NCBI GenBank assembly: GCA_023678885.1 | Contig: CM043002.1 | Coordinates: forward strand, 1,258,022 to 1,322,021 | Origin: Pogostemon cablin | Lineage: Eukaryota > Streptophyta > Magnoliopsida > Lamiales > Lamiaceae | Length of the DNA stretch: 64,000 nt | Direction: 5' to 3' | In this document: positions 1 to 21,787 of the stretch, piece by piece | Position numbering within the stretch: position 1 is the first letter of the stretch | Layout: every line of letters begins with the position of its first letter | Notes under the pieces: generated by a model | What the model was told of the DNA's origin: nothing | What the model saw: the letters and a program-made list of their open reading frames with translations, nothing else | Databases searched by the model: none | Position numbers and translations under genes: made by a program

Positions 1-249
1 TGATATATACCACTATTCTAGACTTTAATTAGTTCTTCATTCACCACAAGTTTTTTTTTATATTCTATTATTGACTGAAAATGGATTAGCTAACGCATGG
101 TAGACTTTAATTTTCATTCGTGAAAAACGTCGTCTCTCTCTCCCACACATGCACACAAAATTGAACCAGAAATATTGGGATCAAATCTCATTGTTTACTC
201 GTGCATTTGTGGTTTTGTGTAATCCTCATATATACTAGGCTGCTTAAGC

Positions 250-800
250 ATTATTAAAAGATGGTTAAGGGTCTAAACTAGAATTTGATAGTGTTGCATG
301 AGGTGAATCATCAATACACGAGTTGGTTAAGACAATAAAACAACATAAGATTATAGCCTTAAACTTATAGTGAGTAGGGGATAGTGCGGCGGTTATTTGG
401 GAAGTTATTTGGATGAGTTGGGGATATTTATTGATATTTTTTATTAGCCTGATGCATGAGATTTAAAATGGGATCATTTGCAGCCGTTTTCATAACCGTT
501 TGATACTCCAACCAAAAGCCCAAAGTTGCACCATTGAGTTAGTCCCATACCTTTCAGTTATATATTGATTGTGTATATAAGCTGTATTCACAGCTTATTC
601 TCATTGGAATCAATCCAAACTCTCATAATAAATATAAGATCTCTCTCATGGTGGATGTAGGCTCTTTCGAGAGTCGAACCACTCTAAAAAACCACCGTGC
701 AATGCTTTCTTCTTCATACATTAGGTTAGTCTTGTTTTCTTGTTTTTCTTCAAATTGCTATCTGAGATCAATCCACGATATATGGAACCTGTAAGTTTGG
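250..800 (+). mobile_element. Probable Copia-type LTR remnant
   Basis: A TATA-like box (571-580) is followed about 75 bp later by the layout common in the 3' half of plant Copia LTRs: a 'GGTGGATGTAGGC' stretch near 650, then 'GAACCAC' near 676 and a T/C-rich leader. No coding sequence is attached and neither end nor a target duplication was found, so this is a solo or truncated LTR at best. The boundaries are approximate. It could instead be an ordinary promoter-like stretch. Confidence 0.35.
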
Positions 801-1260
801 AAATTAATATTGCAAAAGGACTAAAATTGAAATTTTGGAAAGTTACGGAGTTAAAATTGACATAAAGATTAAAATTAAAAAAACAAAAAGTGGTAGGACC
901 AAAAGTGGATTTATCCTCAAAAACTTTGCAAGTGTAATAATTTTTCAAGTTCTATAAGTTTAATTTTTTATTTTTTTTCATAAGTAATAAAAAAAAGTTA
1001 AAATTTACCATTACTAAAATTGACGACCCACAATGACCAAAATTTTAAAGTAAAAAACATATAGGACTAAAATTGGATTCATTAAAGTTACAGGACTAAA
1101 TTTGGTAGTATTTTCTTTACTTTGGTGCATTATTTTTCATATTTTAACTATCTAACAAAATACTTTACGTAATCGTACTTCTATAATAGAGCAACTCGTT
1201 TTCCGCATTTCAAGTGCAGTGCCTTTGTCTTGTTTGTCTTCGACACCTTTGCGTTTATAT

Positions 1261-1269
1261 AAATAAATT
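1261..1269. repeat. Target site duplication of MULE, left copy
   Basis: AAATAAATT lies directly before GGGATAAAAA and is repeated exactly at 3383-3391 after the right terminus. The 9-bp length fits Mutator superfamily insertion. Confidence 0.85.
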
Positions 1270-2098
1270 GGGATAAAAATCAATTTAATCCCATAACTTT
1301 TCTCATGGTCTATTTTAGTCCCAATAAAGATAAGTTTGTCAATTTAATTTCACCGGTAAAGAAATAGGGCCAAACAAGTCCTATTTTCGCCGGAAAATGC
1401 TGATAACACTGGAAAAACGGCCACGTCATAACCGGAATCGTAGTTTTCTGGCCGGGACGATGACGTGGCGCCCTGATGGCAGGTGAGTCAGTGGGATAAA
1501 ACCCTGTTTTGTCTCATAACTTTCTTCATGGTTTATTTTAGTACCAATAAAGATAACTTTGTCAATTTAGTCCCACCGGTGAAGAAATAGGGTCAAATAC
1601 GTCCTATTTTCGTCAGAAAATGCTGATATCACTGGAAAACGACATGTGATTATCACGTGACAACTAGAATCGCTGATTTTCGGATGGGACAATGAAATGA
1701 CGCCATGATGACAGGTGAGTCAACAAATTAAATGTTATTTTAATGCCAACAAGACATTTTTATTTTCTAAAATTTTAAATAATTAGAAAACAAAAATTAA
1801 ACCAAAAAATGTATTAATAATCTGTCACATAGTTAAGCTGGCTTGCCTTAGCATTACTAATTCTCCATTCTTGAATTCCAAATCGTTTTTCTGCGTGATT
1901 TATTTTCTTTCGTATTAGTTTAATTATTAATTTCAGTTTCTAATTAAATTATTCTCAAAAACCCCCCAAATTTGTCTTACACTAAAATTGTCATACATAG
2001 AATTAATTGGTAGATCTAGAACAATCACATGGATTCGACATTTGACTTGGTCACACGCGCTACAATTGATCCCTTACACTTGAGGATGAAATAATATA

Positions 2099-2812
2099 CT
2101 CCCTCCGTCACGGGTAAACAGGTGTATTTTTTTTTGCACGTAGATTAAGGAGTATTATTATTTTATATAACTGGGTATATGTATTAGAGAGATGTGATGG
2201 GTTGTTGTGGGCCATTGGTGGACCCTTCTTATTAAAAGAGGAAAATTGCGTAATTTGGATGGGACGCCTAGGGGTGGTATACCTTACCATACCGAAAATA
2301 CCGACTCATACTGTATACCGTACCGAAATTATCGATATTAAAAAAATCATACAGATACCGTACCGAAAATTTCGGTATACTATAGATCAAATATTGTTTA
2401 TACCAAAATACCGAAGCATCCTATTTTATTGAAAATTACCGATTCATACCATTAAAATACCATTCATATCGAAATTATTATATAATATTTGAAAATAATT
2501 TAATCAAATAATTTATATTAAATATAAAAATAATAATTATTTTGATATTTGAGTATGTTATATACCAAAATACCAAAAAAAATACCGAAATACCGATATA
2601 TTTTCGGTATTCCGGTATATACCGAAATACCAAATTTAAAAAATTTATATACCGATACCGTACCGAAAATTTCGGTATGGCACCATACTGTACCGATATT
2701 TTTGGTATTTTTCGATACGATAACTACGGTATACCAAAATTTCGGTAATTTTATCCACCCCTAGGGACGCCTAATATAGTAAAATAGTGCTATTTGGGCA
2801 GGACGGAGGGAG
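2099..2812. mobile_element. Stowaway (Tc1/mariner) MITE interrupted by a hAT MITE
   Basis: It starts CTCCCTCCGTC and ends GACGGAGGGAG with TA on both sides (2097-2098, 2813-2814), the Stowaway signature. Without the hAT insertion at 2269-2763 it is about 210 bp, similar to the intact relative at 59017-59243. The start of the internal text after the left end ('GTAGATTAAGGAGTATTATTA') is shared with that relative. Confidence 0.85.
2269..2763. mobile_element. hAT-type MITE with TACCGAAA-rich interior, copy 1
   Basis: The terminal inverted repeat is TAGGGGTGG...CCACCCCTA, flanked by an exact 8-bp duplication GGGACGCC (2261-2268 and 2764-2771). An 8-bp duplication is diagnostic of hAT insertion. 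The interior is a string of ATACCGAAA/TTTCGGTAT motifs in both orientations, many of them palindromic. No open coding region was seen. Short reading frames here come from the repeats and should not be annotated as genes. A second, longer copy is at 31647-32503. Confidence 0.88.
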
Positions 2813-3531
2813 TAGTAAACAGTCGGCACATCAAGGTTGAATTAATCTCCTGATTTATTAATTAGGTTTTTTAGCACGATTTTGTTTTAATTTTGTTTTC
2901 TAATTATTTAAAATTTTAGAAAATAAAAATAACTTGTTTGCATTAAAATAACATTTAATTTGTTGACTCACCAGCCATTAGGGCGTCACGTCATCGTCCT
3001 GCCCGAAAATTGGGGATTCCAGTGATGTTAGTTTTTTCGGCGAAAATAAGACGTGTTTGGCCCTATTTCTTCACTGGTAAGACTAAATTGACAAACTTAT
3101 CTTTATTGGGACTAAAATAGACCATGATGAAAGTTATGGGACTGAAAAAGTTTTTGTCCCGCTGACTCACCTGCCATCAATATGCCACATCATCGTCTCG
3201 GCTGGAAATCGACGATTCTTGTTGTGACGTGGCCATTTTCCGGTGATATCAATATTTTCCGACGAAAATAGGACGTGTTTGGTCCTATTTCTTAATCGGT
3301 GGGACTAAATTGACAAACTTATTTTTATTGGGACTAAAATAGACCATAAGGAATGTTATGGAACTAAAATGGTTTTTATCCCAAATAAATTGAACCGATC
3401 TTTCCTGATTGACTAAAATAATGATAGAATTGGACATTATCGGAATTTCAATTTATACATGCACCATAATAGTCACAACCTGTTTAACACACACATCACT
3501 TTATCTAGAATTATCAATGCAATTCAAATTA

Positions 3532-3960
3532 AGGAGATGACTAAAATAGCCAAAATTTAAAATTGTTGTCATCAAATAACATAATTTTCTATTATTTATA
3601 CCTAAATAATCATTTTTGCACCAAAATGGCTCCACTCATTTTTTTTTATTATTTAGTGTTGATAAAAGTGTAAGATAACATCATGTCTGGAAACATCATC
3701 GTAGCATCGGATGTTGGATTTGGTATCGAATAGCGTCGGAGCCCCGACATAACATATCGACACAGGATCGATACTGAATCCAATATTTGATGTTACGACG
3801 ATGATGTCGAACATGATGTTGAGATCCTGTGTTGGGGCTTCAACATCATACCGACACCGAATAATTAAATTATTAAAGAAAAGTGATGTGGGAGCATTCT
3901 GATATGGTCATTTTGGTATAATTGATATAAAGTTAAGTGGTTAAACAATAATAATTTTTA
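3532..3960. mobile_element. Possible foldback element
   Basis: Two 45-bp arms form an imperfect inverted repeat (3677-3721 against 3776-3820). The shared text includes AACATCATG and CATCATCGT. The direct repeat GCAATTCAAATTA lies at 3519-3531 and again at 3961-3973, so a foldback element with that flanking duplication is plausible. The termini are not clean and the class is unknown. Confidence 0.4.
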
Positions 3961-4070
3961 GCAATTCAAATTAGTTATTTTTTTATCATTGGCACTTCAT
4001 ATTATGTCATGTATAAAACAAAAATATTAATAATAATAATAATAATAATTAAATGGGCTCATATTCGAAT

Positions 4071-4138
4071 TCTAAGAGACCCGGCCCAGTTACATTATCT
4101 CTGCTCTAAGAGACCCGGCCCAGTTACATTATCTCTGC
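4071..4138. repeat. 34-bp perfect tandem duplication
   Basis: A 34-bp unit beginning TCTAAGAGACCCGGCCCAG occurs twice head to tail (4071-4104, 4105-4138) with no mismatch. It lies about 350 bp upstream of the EAF1 5'UTR exon, next to an AAT microsatellite at 4027-4050. Confidence 0.9.
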
Positions 4139-4439
4139 TCAGGCCCACTTTCTTTCGAACAATTTCCCGATTTACATTTATATCTTACAAAATGGATTAG
4201 TATTCTTTTTTTTATTAATTTTTATTTTTTATATTTATATTTACAGAGAAATAATATATAATAAACAAATTGCAAATCTCTTTTAGAGTTAACGAGCACG
4301 AAGACGAACGGGAACATGAAGCACCATTTATTTATAGATTAAAATTTCACGCAGAACACACACTGGCTTATGCATACACCAATTTGTATATCTCCATTTA
4401 TCTCCATGTTCATATTTGAGCGTAATGCTTTCATGATTC

Positions 4440-4592
4440 TTAAGTAATCTAGGGCAAAACTACTCCCTTTGCTTTGAATTGAGGTACCTTGTGCATCAAA
4501 ACCAAAACCCTAGAAGAAGAGCCTAAATTCTGGGAGGTCACACGTTTTCTAAGCCCTAGATTGCAATTCATTCTTGGCTAATCATAATTCAG
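4440..4592 (+). other. Probable 5'UTR exon of the EAF1-type gene
   Basis: The stretch ends ATTCAG|GTAATATT, a good donor site at 4593, and has the usual plant 5'-leader look ('AAACCCTAGAAGAAG', 'AAGCCCTAG'). It would splice to the acceptor at 6410-6411 just ahead of the start codon, leaving a 1.8-kb 5'UTR intron. The transcription start is not visible. Inference from splice signals only. Confidence 0.5.
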
Positions 4593-5669
4593 GTAATATT
4601 TTCCGGCTCCCTTCCCTGGTACCCTAGAATTTTGAGTTCTGTTCAAGTTTGTTCTAACCCTAAATGGTGCCCGCGCTTTTTTTGATTGAATTAGGGTTTT
4701 AACTCTGGGGTAACAAATGCGTAATTGTTGGTTGCGTGTCTCGCTTCATGCATTTTGGTTAAATTGCAGCGGGTGTTTCTGTGTCTAGTTGTAAGATAAC
4801 ATATGGTCTTGTTTACAATTGGCATTTCAGTGATTCTTGGATTGGCTTGTGGAATGATGAATTAGATGTCATATTATTGTTTCGGAGCTTTTAATTGTTT
4901 GTTGAAGTTTTAAGTTTTAATATCAGCGTAAGTATGACTTGAAAGGTTCTTGAGGTTACATTTGTTGAACTTTGTCCAGAACTTATCTGTCTTTTCGAGT
5001 CAACCAAAAATTGTAGTAGTTTAGTGTTGTTTCTAAATGAGTAACAATTTGCTCTAGTTGAACTCATTAACTCTGCGACGTGCTAGATGAGATTATTGAT
5101 ACAATGCCATTTTCTTAGATAAATTACGGGAAGTACACGTGTGTTAGGCACTACGATACTTTTCTAATAGTTCTTCCTAGTTATAGAGATGTTCTGGAAT
5201 TGTATCTTATCTCTTGTATAATGTAAACTGGAAGATTATCCTTGGCACTCTGTTCTGTGTATCTTCTGAACATGATGAAACACTATACGTACATAAGTAT
5301 GCTTTTTGTCTCTGTATTTATTTGTGGCAATGATTGCTTGTATAGATTGTGTGCCTGGATATGCATTCTGTTTTAGGATATGAATTATATGATATAATTA
5401 TGTAAGTCGGTTTATTTCAAAATTGTATAGAAATATAAACATCATATTCGTTGGAAATCCGTGCATGCAATCACAGATGCTGTGAATCATACTAAATTTC
5501 GTTCTTCAGTTCTTGCCCCTGAGATGAATTTCACATGTCTATCTCTTTATCATGTTACTGTAGTGACTGCATAATGTAAATGGCGCTGATCATTCTAAGG
5601 TTTTCTATGATTGGGTTCTCATCAGTCCTTTTTTTTATGTTCTGTTGTGTGTTTGACTGTTAATCTTGA

Positions 5670-5770
5670 AATTTAACAGCTCGTTAACAACATCTCACTT
5701 GGAATGATTCTTTTGTTCTTTCTTCTAACAGATTAATTTAACAGCTCGTTAACAACATCTCACTTGGAAT
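5670..5770. repeat. 36-bp direct repeat inside the 5'UTR intron
   Basis: The 36-nt segment starting AATTTAACAGCTCGTTAACA occurs at 5670-5705 and again at 5735-5770, without mismatch, 65 bp apart. This is a recent local duplication within the first intron of the EAF1-type gene. Confidence 0.9.
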
Positions 5771-6465
5771 CATATTTCCAATTTCTCTTTCATTCTGCAT
5801 CTTTGCTTTCATTGAGTTACCTCCATATTACAGTGCAGTAATGTGATGTTTGTACTTTTTTACTGGACTAGTAATTGCTTTAATATTCAGGTTATATATA
5901 TTTTAAGTATTGTCTTACCATCTTATCTTATCTGTATTTAATTCTGTGAATGGTTTATTTCCTCTCATAGATTACATATCAGTTATCATGAAGGTTATTG
6001 AAGTTCAAGGCTCATACTAGCTATCCTCAATTCATATGATTAAGACCTCAATATGACCTTATGAACACCTCGCAATTTTTGACCTTCTGATTTGTTCATG
6101 CAGTTATTCAGTCTCTTCATAGAATACTCTTTAGTTCCTTTTCTTTTCAGTTTCTGATATATGGTTCTCGTCAAATGACACCATATACGTTGTTAAACAT
6201 CTGTGTGAAGTTCCTTGGATGTAAAACTGTCACATTGCTTAATGACAAACAAGATTAAGGCAACCAGCTTAAACTAAATTGGATTTAGCCTCTTTTGCTC
6301 TGATATAGCTGATGCAGCTTTTACTTAGATAATGCACTCAATCAAATCTCCTCTGTGTTTTGAGTACTCTAGTTCTTAGCCTGTAACTGTCTTTTGCTCT
6401 TTGTTTCATAGGGGTTTATTCCTAAGCTAAATGATAGAGATCATATGTAGCTGTTGAAGTGGGGA

Positions 6466-16888
<10,423 letters not shown>

Positions 16889-17760
16889 AAGCCACCCAAC
16901 AGACTGGTGCTACAAAAATTGATCTCGCCCGTTTTTTGGTGGACATGCTCTTGACAAAGCAGTGTACAGGTGTGACATATTCTGATGATATTTATGAACT
17001 AAGAGATTAGATTTTTATTTTCCATTTTAAAATAGGGAATATTACAATAACCTATCCTGGAAGGTTTTGGTTTATTTACAAAAAGAAACAGGCGCTATAT
17101 GTAGGAAAGAACACAGATGTCAGGGGAGGTGCTTTTGAGTTTTGGAATGATGCTTCTTTTCTTTTTTTTCTTTTTTCCCCATGATTAGTTATACCTGATT
17201 TTAATCTGTCAAGGAAATGTAGTCCTAGAATAGGTGCTCTACAAAAGGGAGAGCTGTGAGTATTCCTCTTTCTTTTCGTCTGTTCTTTAGCTCTCATGTT
17301 GTTGAGCATAATTAATTATTCTTTTTCATTGGTGACACTTATGAATTCTCTTCCTCATTTTTTGGTTGTGCTTTTTTTCCCCCCAGAAAAGGAGGCGTTG
17401 CAAGGGCTTGAGAAGATGATGTGCTGGTCAAAGGTAAGACCAATTGGAAAGATGCTTAGCCATAAAAAATTTTGAGATATTTTGTATATTAATTAGTATT
17501 ACATTAGTTCTCAAGGGAGATGGAGACATAGAGATAGTTGTACAGCGTCTCGCTCCTTTTGTGGGCAGTTCATGTGGCCATTGTTTTCTGGGTCGATAGA
17601 GGAGCTGTATTCGTTATGCTTTCGTAGATAGGTATGTACTATTGGCGATAGCTAAATGGGCTCGTCTTGTTCAAAGGCTGTGGAAATTTTGTGAATATTA
17701 GTTTCCCTGTGTATACTCTTTAGTGAGTGACCATCCACACTTTCCAGGGCCTCTGCAATT
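16889..17760 (+). other. Probable spliced 3'UTR of the EAF1-type gene
   Basis: After the stop codon there is a plausible donor (GTACAG|GTGTGA near 16969), an acceptor after a C-rich tract (CCCCCAG|AAAAGGAGG near 17386) and another donor (GTCAAAG|GTAAGA near 17433). This suggests one or more introns in the 3'UTR. No gene was found on the other strand. The polyadenylation site was not identified. Confidence 0.4.
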
Positions 17761-18418
17761 TCTGTAAATCGTTAGCTCAGATAGACAACTAACTATTCCC
17801 TCTTTTTTTGTCTAAAATTTCATGCATTTGGAATTATTTGGGTCGAAATTTGGGTGAATATGCATATTTTTAGCTTAAAATTTCATCAAAGATCTTGCAG
17901 TGTATACCAAATGTCTTTTAATGAAATTGTTGACCAAAAATACTTTTCAGCTTTTACTTGGAACTTAAACCATGTCTAGTGCAGTTTCTTGAAATTGGAT
18001 TTGATTATTTCAGTAATTTTTTAGTACTGAATACTGAAAAGGATCATGGATTGGAATTGCTCCTAAGGTGGATTCTGAATCTTGTTGCCATCTCTATCTC
18101 TAAATGAATATCAACAAATGCAACACTGAAATGTGAACCCAACTCTTTTCAATTGTGTGTGTGTGAGAGAGAGACAGGGGGGGGGGGGTCGATGTTTTCC
18201 ACGAACAAGAAATAAAGCATACCAAGTAATCTAATTCCATTCATCAGAATCTGAAGGAACTTAGGAAGAACAAAAAATGAAGTCTACCGAGTAATCTAAC
18301 ACTCCCATCATTCAACAGAAGTAATAAGAAGTGGGGATCACACAGTAATGTATTGTTCTGAAGAGACTGCAAGTAACAGATACTTGCATTGTGCATGACC
18401 CAAAACTAAGTGACCTGA

Positions 18419-19068
18419 TCAGTTGGGCTCATCCTTTGGAGGTTTGGAAAACGATGCACCGCCCTTAATCTTCAGATCATCTTCAACAACAGCAATAGAG
18501 TTTGAACGTCCACCGAGATACACATCAGGAGTTTGTGGAAAAAGTTGTCGAGTTTGTGCTGCTCCTCCACCGCGATGCAAATCAGGAGTCAATGGAAAAA
18601 GTAGGCTAGTTTGTGCTGCTCCTGTAAAATCAGCATAATGAATAAAATCAGATAGCTAGATGATCCCATATGAATTAAGCATGAGTTGCCTCACTTTTTA
18701 ATTCAGCCTCGCCAAATCCAAATAGTATTCCCTTAAGATGAAAGGTTTCTCTCGTTCAAGCTCTTCCCAAGCTGCACGAAACATACGAACACGTGTATAT
18801 ATAAACGTATAGACTACACGTATGGATTTCAAAAAAAGAAAACTGGTAAATGTATGTATATACCTGCTAGACTATTTTGTTGACTAATGTCGTAGTGAGA
18901 GAGCATCGATTCGATGATTTCGTCTTTGTTCAATCTACGATGGATGAGAGGCATCATGTGTAGTTTTGCCATATATCTTTCTACTTCATCCAAAGCCCCA
19001 AGAGGTATGGATTTGAATTTGGGTGCTTCTGGAATTATTATATCCTTTCCGTGTGGTTTTGGTGCCAT
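18419..19068 (-). pseudogene. Unknown plant gene, copy A (frameshifted)
   Basis: I do not recognise this family. Three exons read on -: 19068-18864, 18771-18695 and 18621-18419, with GT-AG introns at the same places as copy B. It starts MAPKPHGKD, then an Ile-Pro-Glu-Ala motif, a stretch rich in charged and hydrophobic residues (DEVERYMAKL, KDEIIESMLSHYDIS), then AWEELEREKP. Exon 2 is 77 nt, against 78 in copy B. The missing base brings an in-frame TAA just before the donor, so the standard splice form would end after about 93 residues. Exon 3 remains open in the original frame and carries a 19-residue tandem duplication (GAAQT..LFP.TPD...GG, about 18507-18621), ending KPPKDEPN. There is no signal peptide or membrane segment. 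Either it is a pseudogene or it makes a truncated helical N-terminal protein. Confidence 0.7.
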
Positions 19069-19452
19069 CTTTTAATTTCTCTACAAATCAAAGTAATTCA
19101 TTCAGTAACAACGACTAGTGATCAATGAATTCATATACATATACTATACTACATGCATGCAGCATTTAATTTACAGATCAAACTAATCAACATACAAATT
19201 CAGAGATGAACCACTCATTAATTAATCATCCAAGAAAACAAATGTTGCAACAAATTAAGAGTGAATTTACTCATGGGATTTTCAAGAATCAACAGAAATC
19301 TGCCTCAACAAGAAGATCAGAATATATATTTGTGATCGTTCATTAAATCACAACCCTAAAGTATATGTATATATATAGAGTGTAGCAATGCATGATGTTG
19401 GAAAAAGAAAAGAAAAGAAAGATTAATTAGAGTTGAGTAATGAAGAATTACC

Positions 19453-19569
19453 AGAAACAGTATGAAGAATGAAGAAATTGTGGAATTGATGAAATGGTAG
19501 ACTCTCTCTGCTCTGCTACTCTCAATGTATTCCACACACAATTCTGTTCACCCTCCCTCACTTTATAAT
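19453..19569 (-). promoter_or_regulatory. Core promoter and 5'UTR exon of copy A
   Basis: On - a TATA box (TTATAAAG, 19562-19569) precedes a leader ending TTTCTG|GTAATT (donor at 19450-19451). The intron would end at TTTGTAG about 13 nt before the start codon. Copy B has the same arrangement (TATA at about 23793-23800, donor near 23698), which supports the structure. Confidence 0.55.
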
Positions 19570-19735
19570 CAACCTCATAAACTAATTCAGTTAAAGAAAT
19601 TCAGTTATTATTGTTGTGGAGGAGGGAAATTTTGATTTCATCACACACACGTGTGTGTATACATACATATATTATTAATTAATCTTGCTCATTAATACTT
19701 TTTTTCATCTTGCTTTCTCCCAATAATAATAACAT

Positions 19736-19736
<1 letters not shown>

Positions 19737-19811
<75 letters not shown>
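19737..19811. repeat. TA microsatellite
   Basis: About 75 bp of TA dinucleotides, 0.7 kb upstream of copy A. The corresponding position in unit B (near 23955-23980) lacks the expansion, so it arose after the duplication. Confidence 0.95.
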
Positions 19812-19813
<2 letters not shown>

Positions 19814-20568
19814 GTTATGGGATTTTTATAATTTTGTTATATCATGAATATCGAAAAGTAATTGTTCGAGTAATAATCTTTCAAATCTAATTTCCATATA
19901 CAATCATTTACTATACCCAAAATTGAAAAATTACCTATAAATATTATATGTATTGTGAAAATATATTTGTACCACCTATTAAATTTCTAATTGTAATTAC
20001 AATATTCACCAATATATATACATACCTCACCTCTTTAGAACATGCAATTCGTCGATTGCTATATATAATCAATTAAATTTATCATCGATTGACATTTATT
20101 AGCTATTTCACATCGTGTATGTGTGGAGTATATATGAATGTGGTAGCAAAATGAGGGAATAGCTATTAAAATCATAAAATCTAGTATGTCATATGAATTG
20201 TACTTTTCGTATTTTATAGATATTGTCTTAATATCTAATCTTATCGTAATATATTTTTGAGTTCAAACTTTTTTTAGATTTTTTGAGGATAGTATAATTT
20301 AGAGATTGTACTATGTTATTAATAATATTAAAGGTATTTCGAACTAATTGATCGTATCATTAGTCTAGGAGTTAGAGTTCATGAACATATTGGGGTCTTA
20401 AGAATTTCATCCACGTGAGTTAAGAGACATGAGAAGATCAAATCCTTCGAGTATGTTTGTTTTTTTGTTATCTTAGATTTTTTTTCTTTTAATTATTTAT
20501 GTTTTTATGTTTTGTTGAATTGAATTCTCTATTCTACAATTGGTGTTTTATTAGTGTTTCATAATATT

Positions 20569-20572
<4 letters not shown>

Positions 20573-20610
<38 letters not shown>

Positions 20611-20612
20611 CT
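20573..20612. repeat. AAT microsatellite
   Basis: About 13 copies of AAT in intergenic DNA near the distal edge of duplication unit A. No gene was seen between 19.6 and 22.4 kb. Confidence 0.95.
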
Positions 20613-21113
20613 ACAAATGACTATTAAATTTTAGGGAATGTTGCTAAAAATTATACTTTCCGTTGTTAGCATATCAATCCATTCCCCTTTTGATTACTCT
20701 TAAAACACATTTAATTAGTTCAATAAAACTCAATTGGCAAACACCCACGTAAGTAGCGGCGTTGGATGTCTTGTTACATTTTGATGTTGCATCTCATGTT
20801 ACACATGTTAGATGAGTGACACGTGTGTGGAGAGAAAAATCTCAACATTTCCCCTTAGGATTGATTGTTAGGGTAAGGATTAGTTTATTCTATGTGTCAA
20901 TCATCCAACGGTTTGTAACAGGAGATGTAACACCAAATGTAATAGAAGATCCGAACCGGTAAGTACATCATTAATAGAACTTAAAACATGTCTAGTGCAG
21001 TTTCTTGAAATTGGATTAATTATTTCAGTAATTTTAGTACTGAATAATGAAAATGAAAATGATCATGGATTAGAATTCTGAATCTTGTTGCCACCAAGGC
21101 TAGATTTAATAAA

Positions 21114-21242
21114 TTAATTAATAATGATAATCCATGTTCATTTTGGGTTTTAATATATAACATATTAATTAAATTAGATTAATTAATAATGATAATCCAT
21201 GTTCATTTTGGATTTTAATATATAATATATTAATTAAATTAG
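21114..21242. repeat. 65-bp tandem duplication
   Basis: Two head-to-tail copies of a unit containing AATGATAATCCATGTTCATT and ending ATTAATTAAATTAGA, with very few differences. It lies inside the extra DNA of duplication unit B. Confidence 0.88.
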
Positions 21243-21787
21243 ACCGGTTATTTGTACTCTAAAATTACTAAATGTACCTCGTTACTAAGCACACCCCGTT
21301 TTATATTAGTAGCATACTATATATAATCACTAAACATACCCCAATATTGACAATCTTGCCCTTGTAATTTTAAACACAATTCTTTTGCGATTAAAACCTC
21401 CGTATTTCAGAATTCATATTCATGTATTTCAGCGATTAAAACCTTAGTACTTTGGAATTCACGATTCACCCCAGAAGAAGAAAAGAACAGCTTAATTAAT
21501 TGAGAAGAATCTCAAAGGTTATTGCATGAGATACCATTTTCTTCATTATGGAGGTTTTATCCATATGATCACTATTTTTTCCTAAGTTGACGGGATAATG
21601 AGATAATTTCTAAATTTTTTTCTTATAATATCATATGCATCTTTTATAAGATCCCTTCTTATTTTACACAAACTAGAAGGCAGTATATGAGATTTTGATC
21701 ACAAACCATTTCAAAGATTGCTAAATCAATGAGTCCACCGCTCCACATACACTTATGATGAGTGTGGATTGGAGTTGAATCATTCAA

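Larger units (their letters stand above)
1270..3382. mobile_element. Mutator-like (MULE) non-autonomous element with long TIRs, carrying nested insertions
   Basis: The element begins GGGATAAAAA and ends with the inverse TTTTTATCCC. It is flanked by a perfect 9-bp target duplication AAATAAATT (1261-1269 and 3383-3391), the length typical of Mutator-like elements. Each terminal arm is about 550 bp (1270-1820 and about 2870-3382, inverted). Each arm is itself made of two tandem copies of a roughly 235-bp unit containing 'ATAGGACGT', 'GACAAACTTATCTTTATTGGGACTAAA'-like text and 'CACCTGCCATCA'-like text. There is no transposase, so it depends on one elsewhere. A Stowaway MITE (2099-2812) sits in its centre. 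Without that the element is about 1.4 kb. Confidence 0.85.
17961..20715. repeat. Segmental tandem duplication, unit A
   Basis: This unit starts GAACTTAAACCATGTCTAG and contains the unknown gene copy A, its promoter and about 1.6 kb of upstream DNA. It aligns with 20977-24600 in the same orientation, with repeated agreement through the 3' flank, exons, 5'UTR and distal text such as 'ATATCGAAAAGTAATTGTTCG'. The edges are approximate. A TA microsatellite (about 19737-19811) is present only in this copy. Confidence 0.75.

Noticed and set aside
2202..2764. Several 60-76 aa frames with Tyr-Arg-Ile-rich text
   Set aside because: They come from the ATACCGAAA repeats of the hAT MITE.
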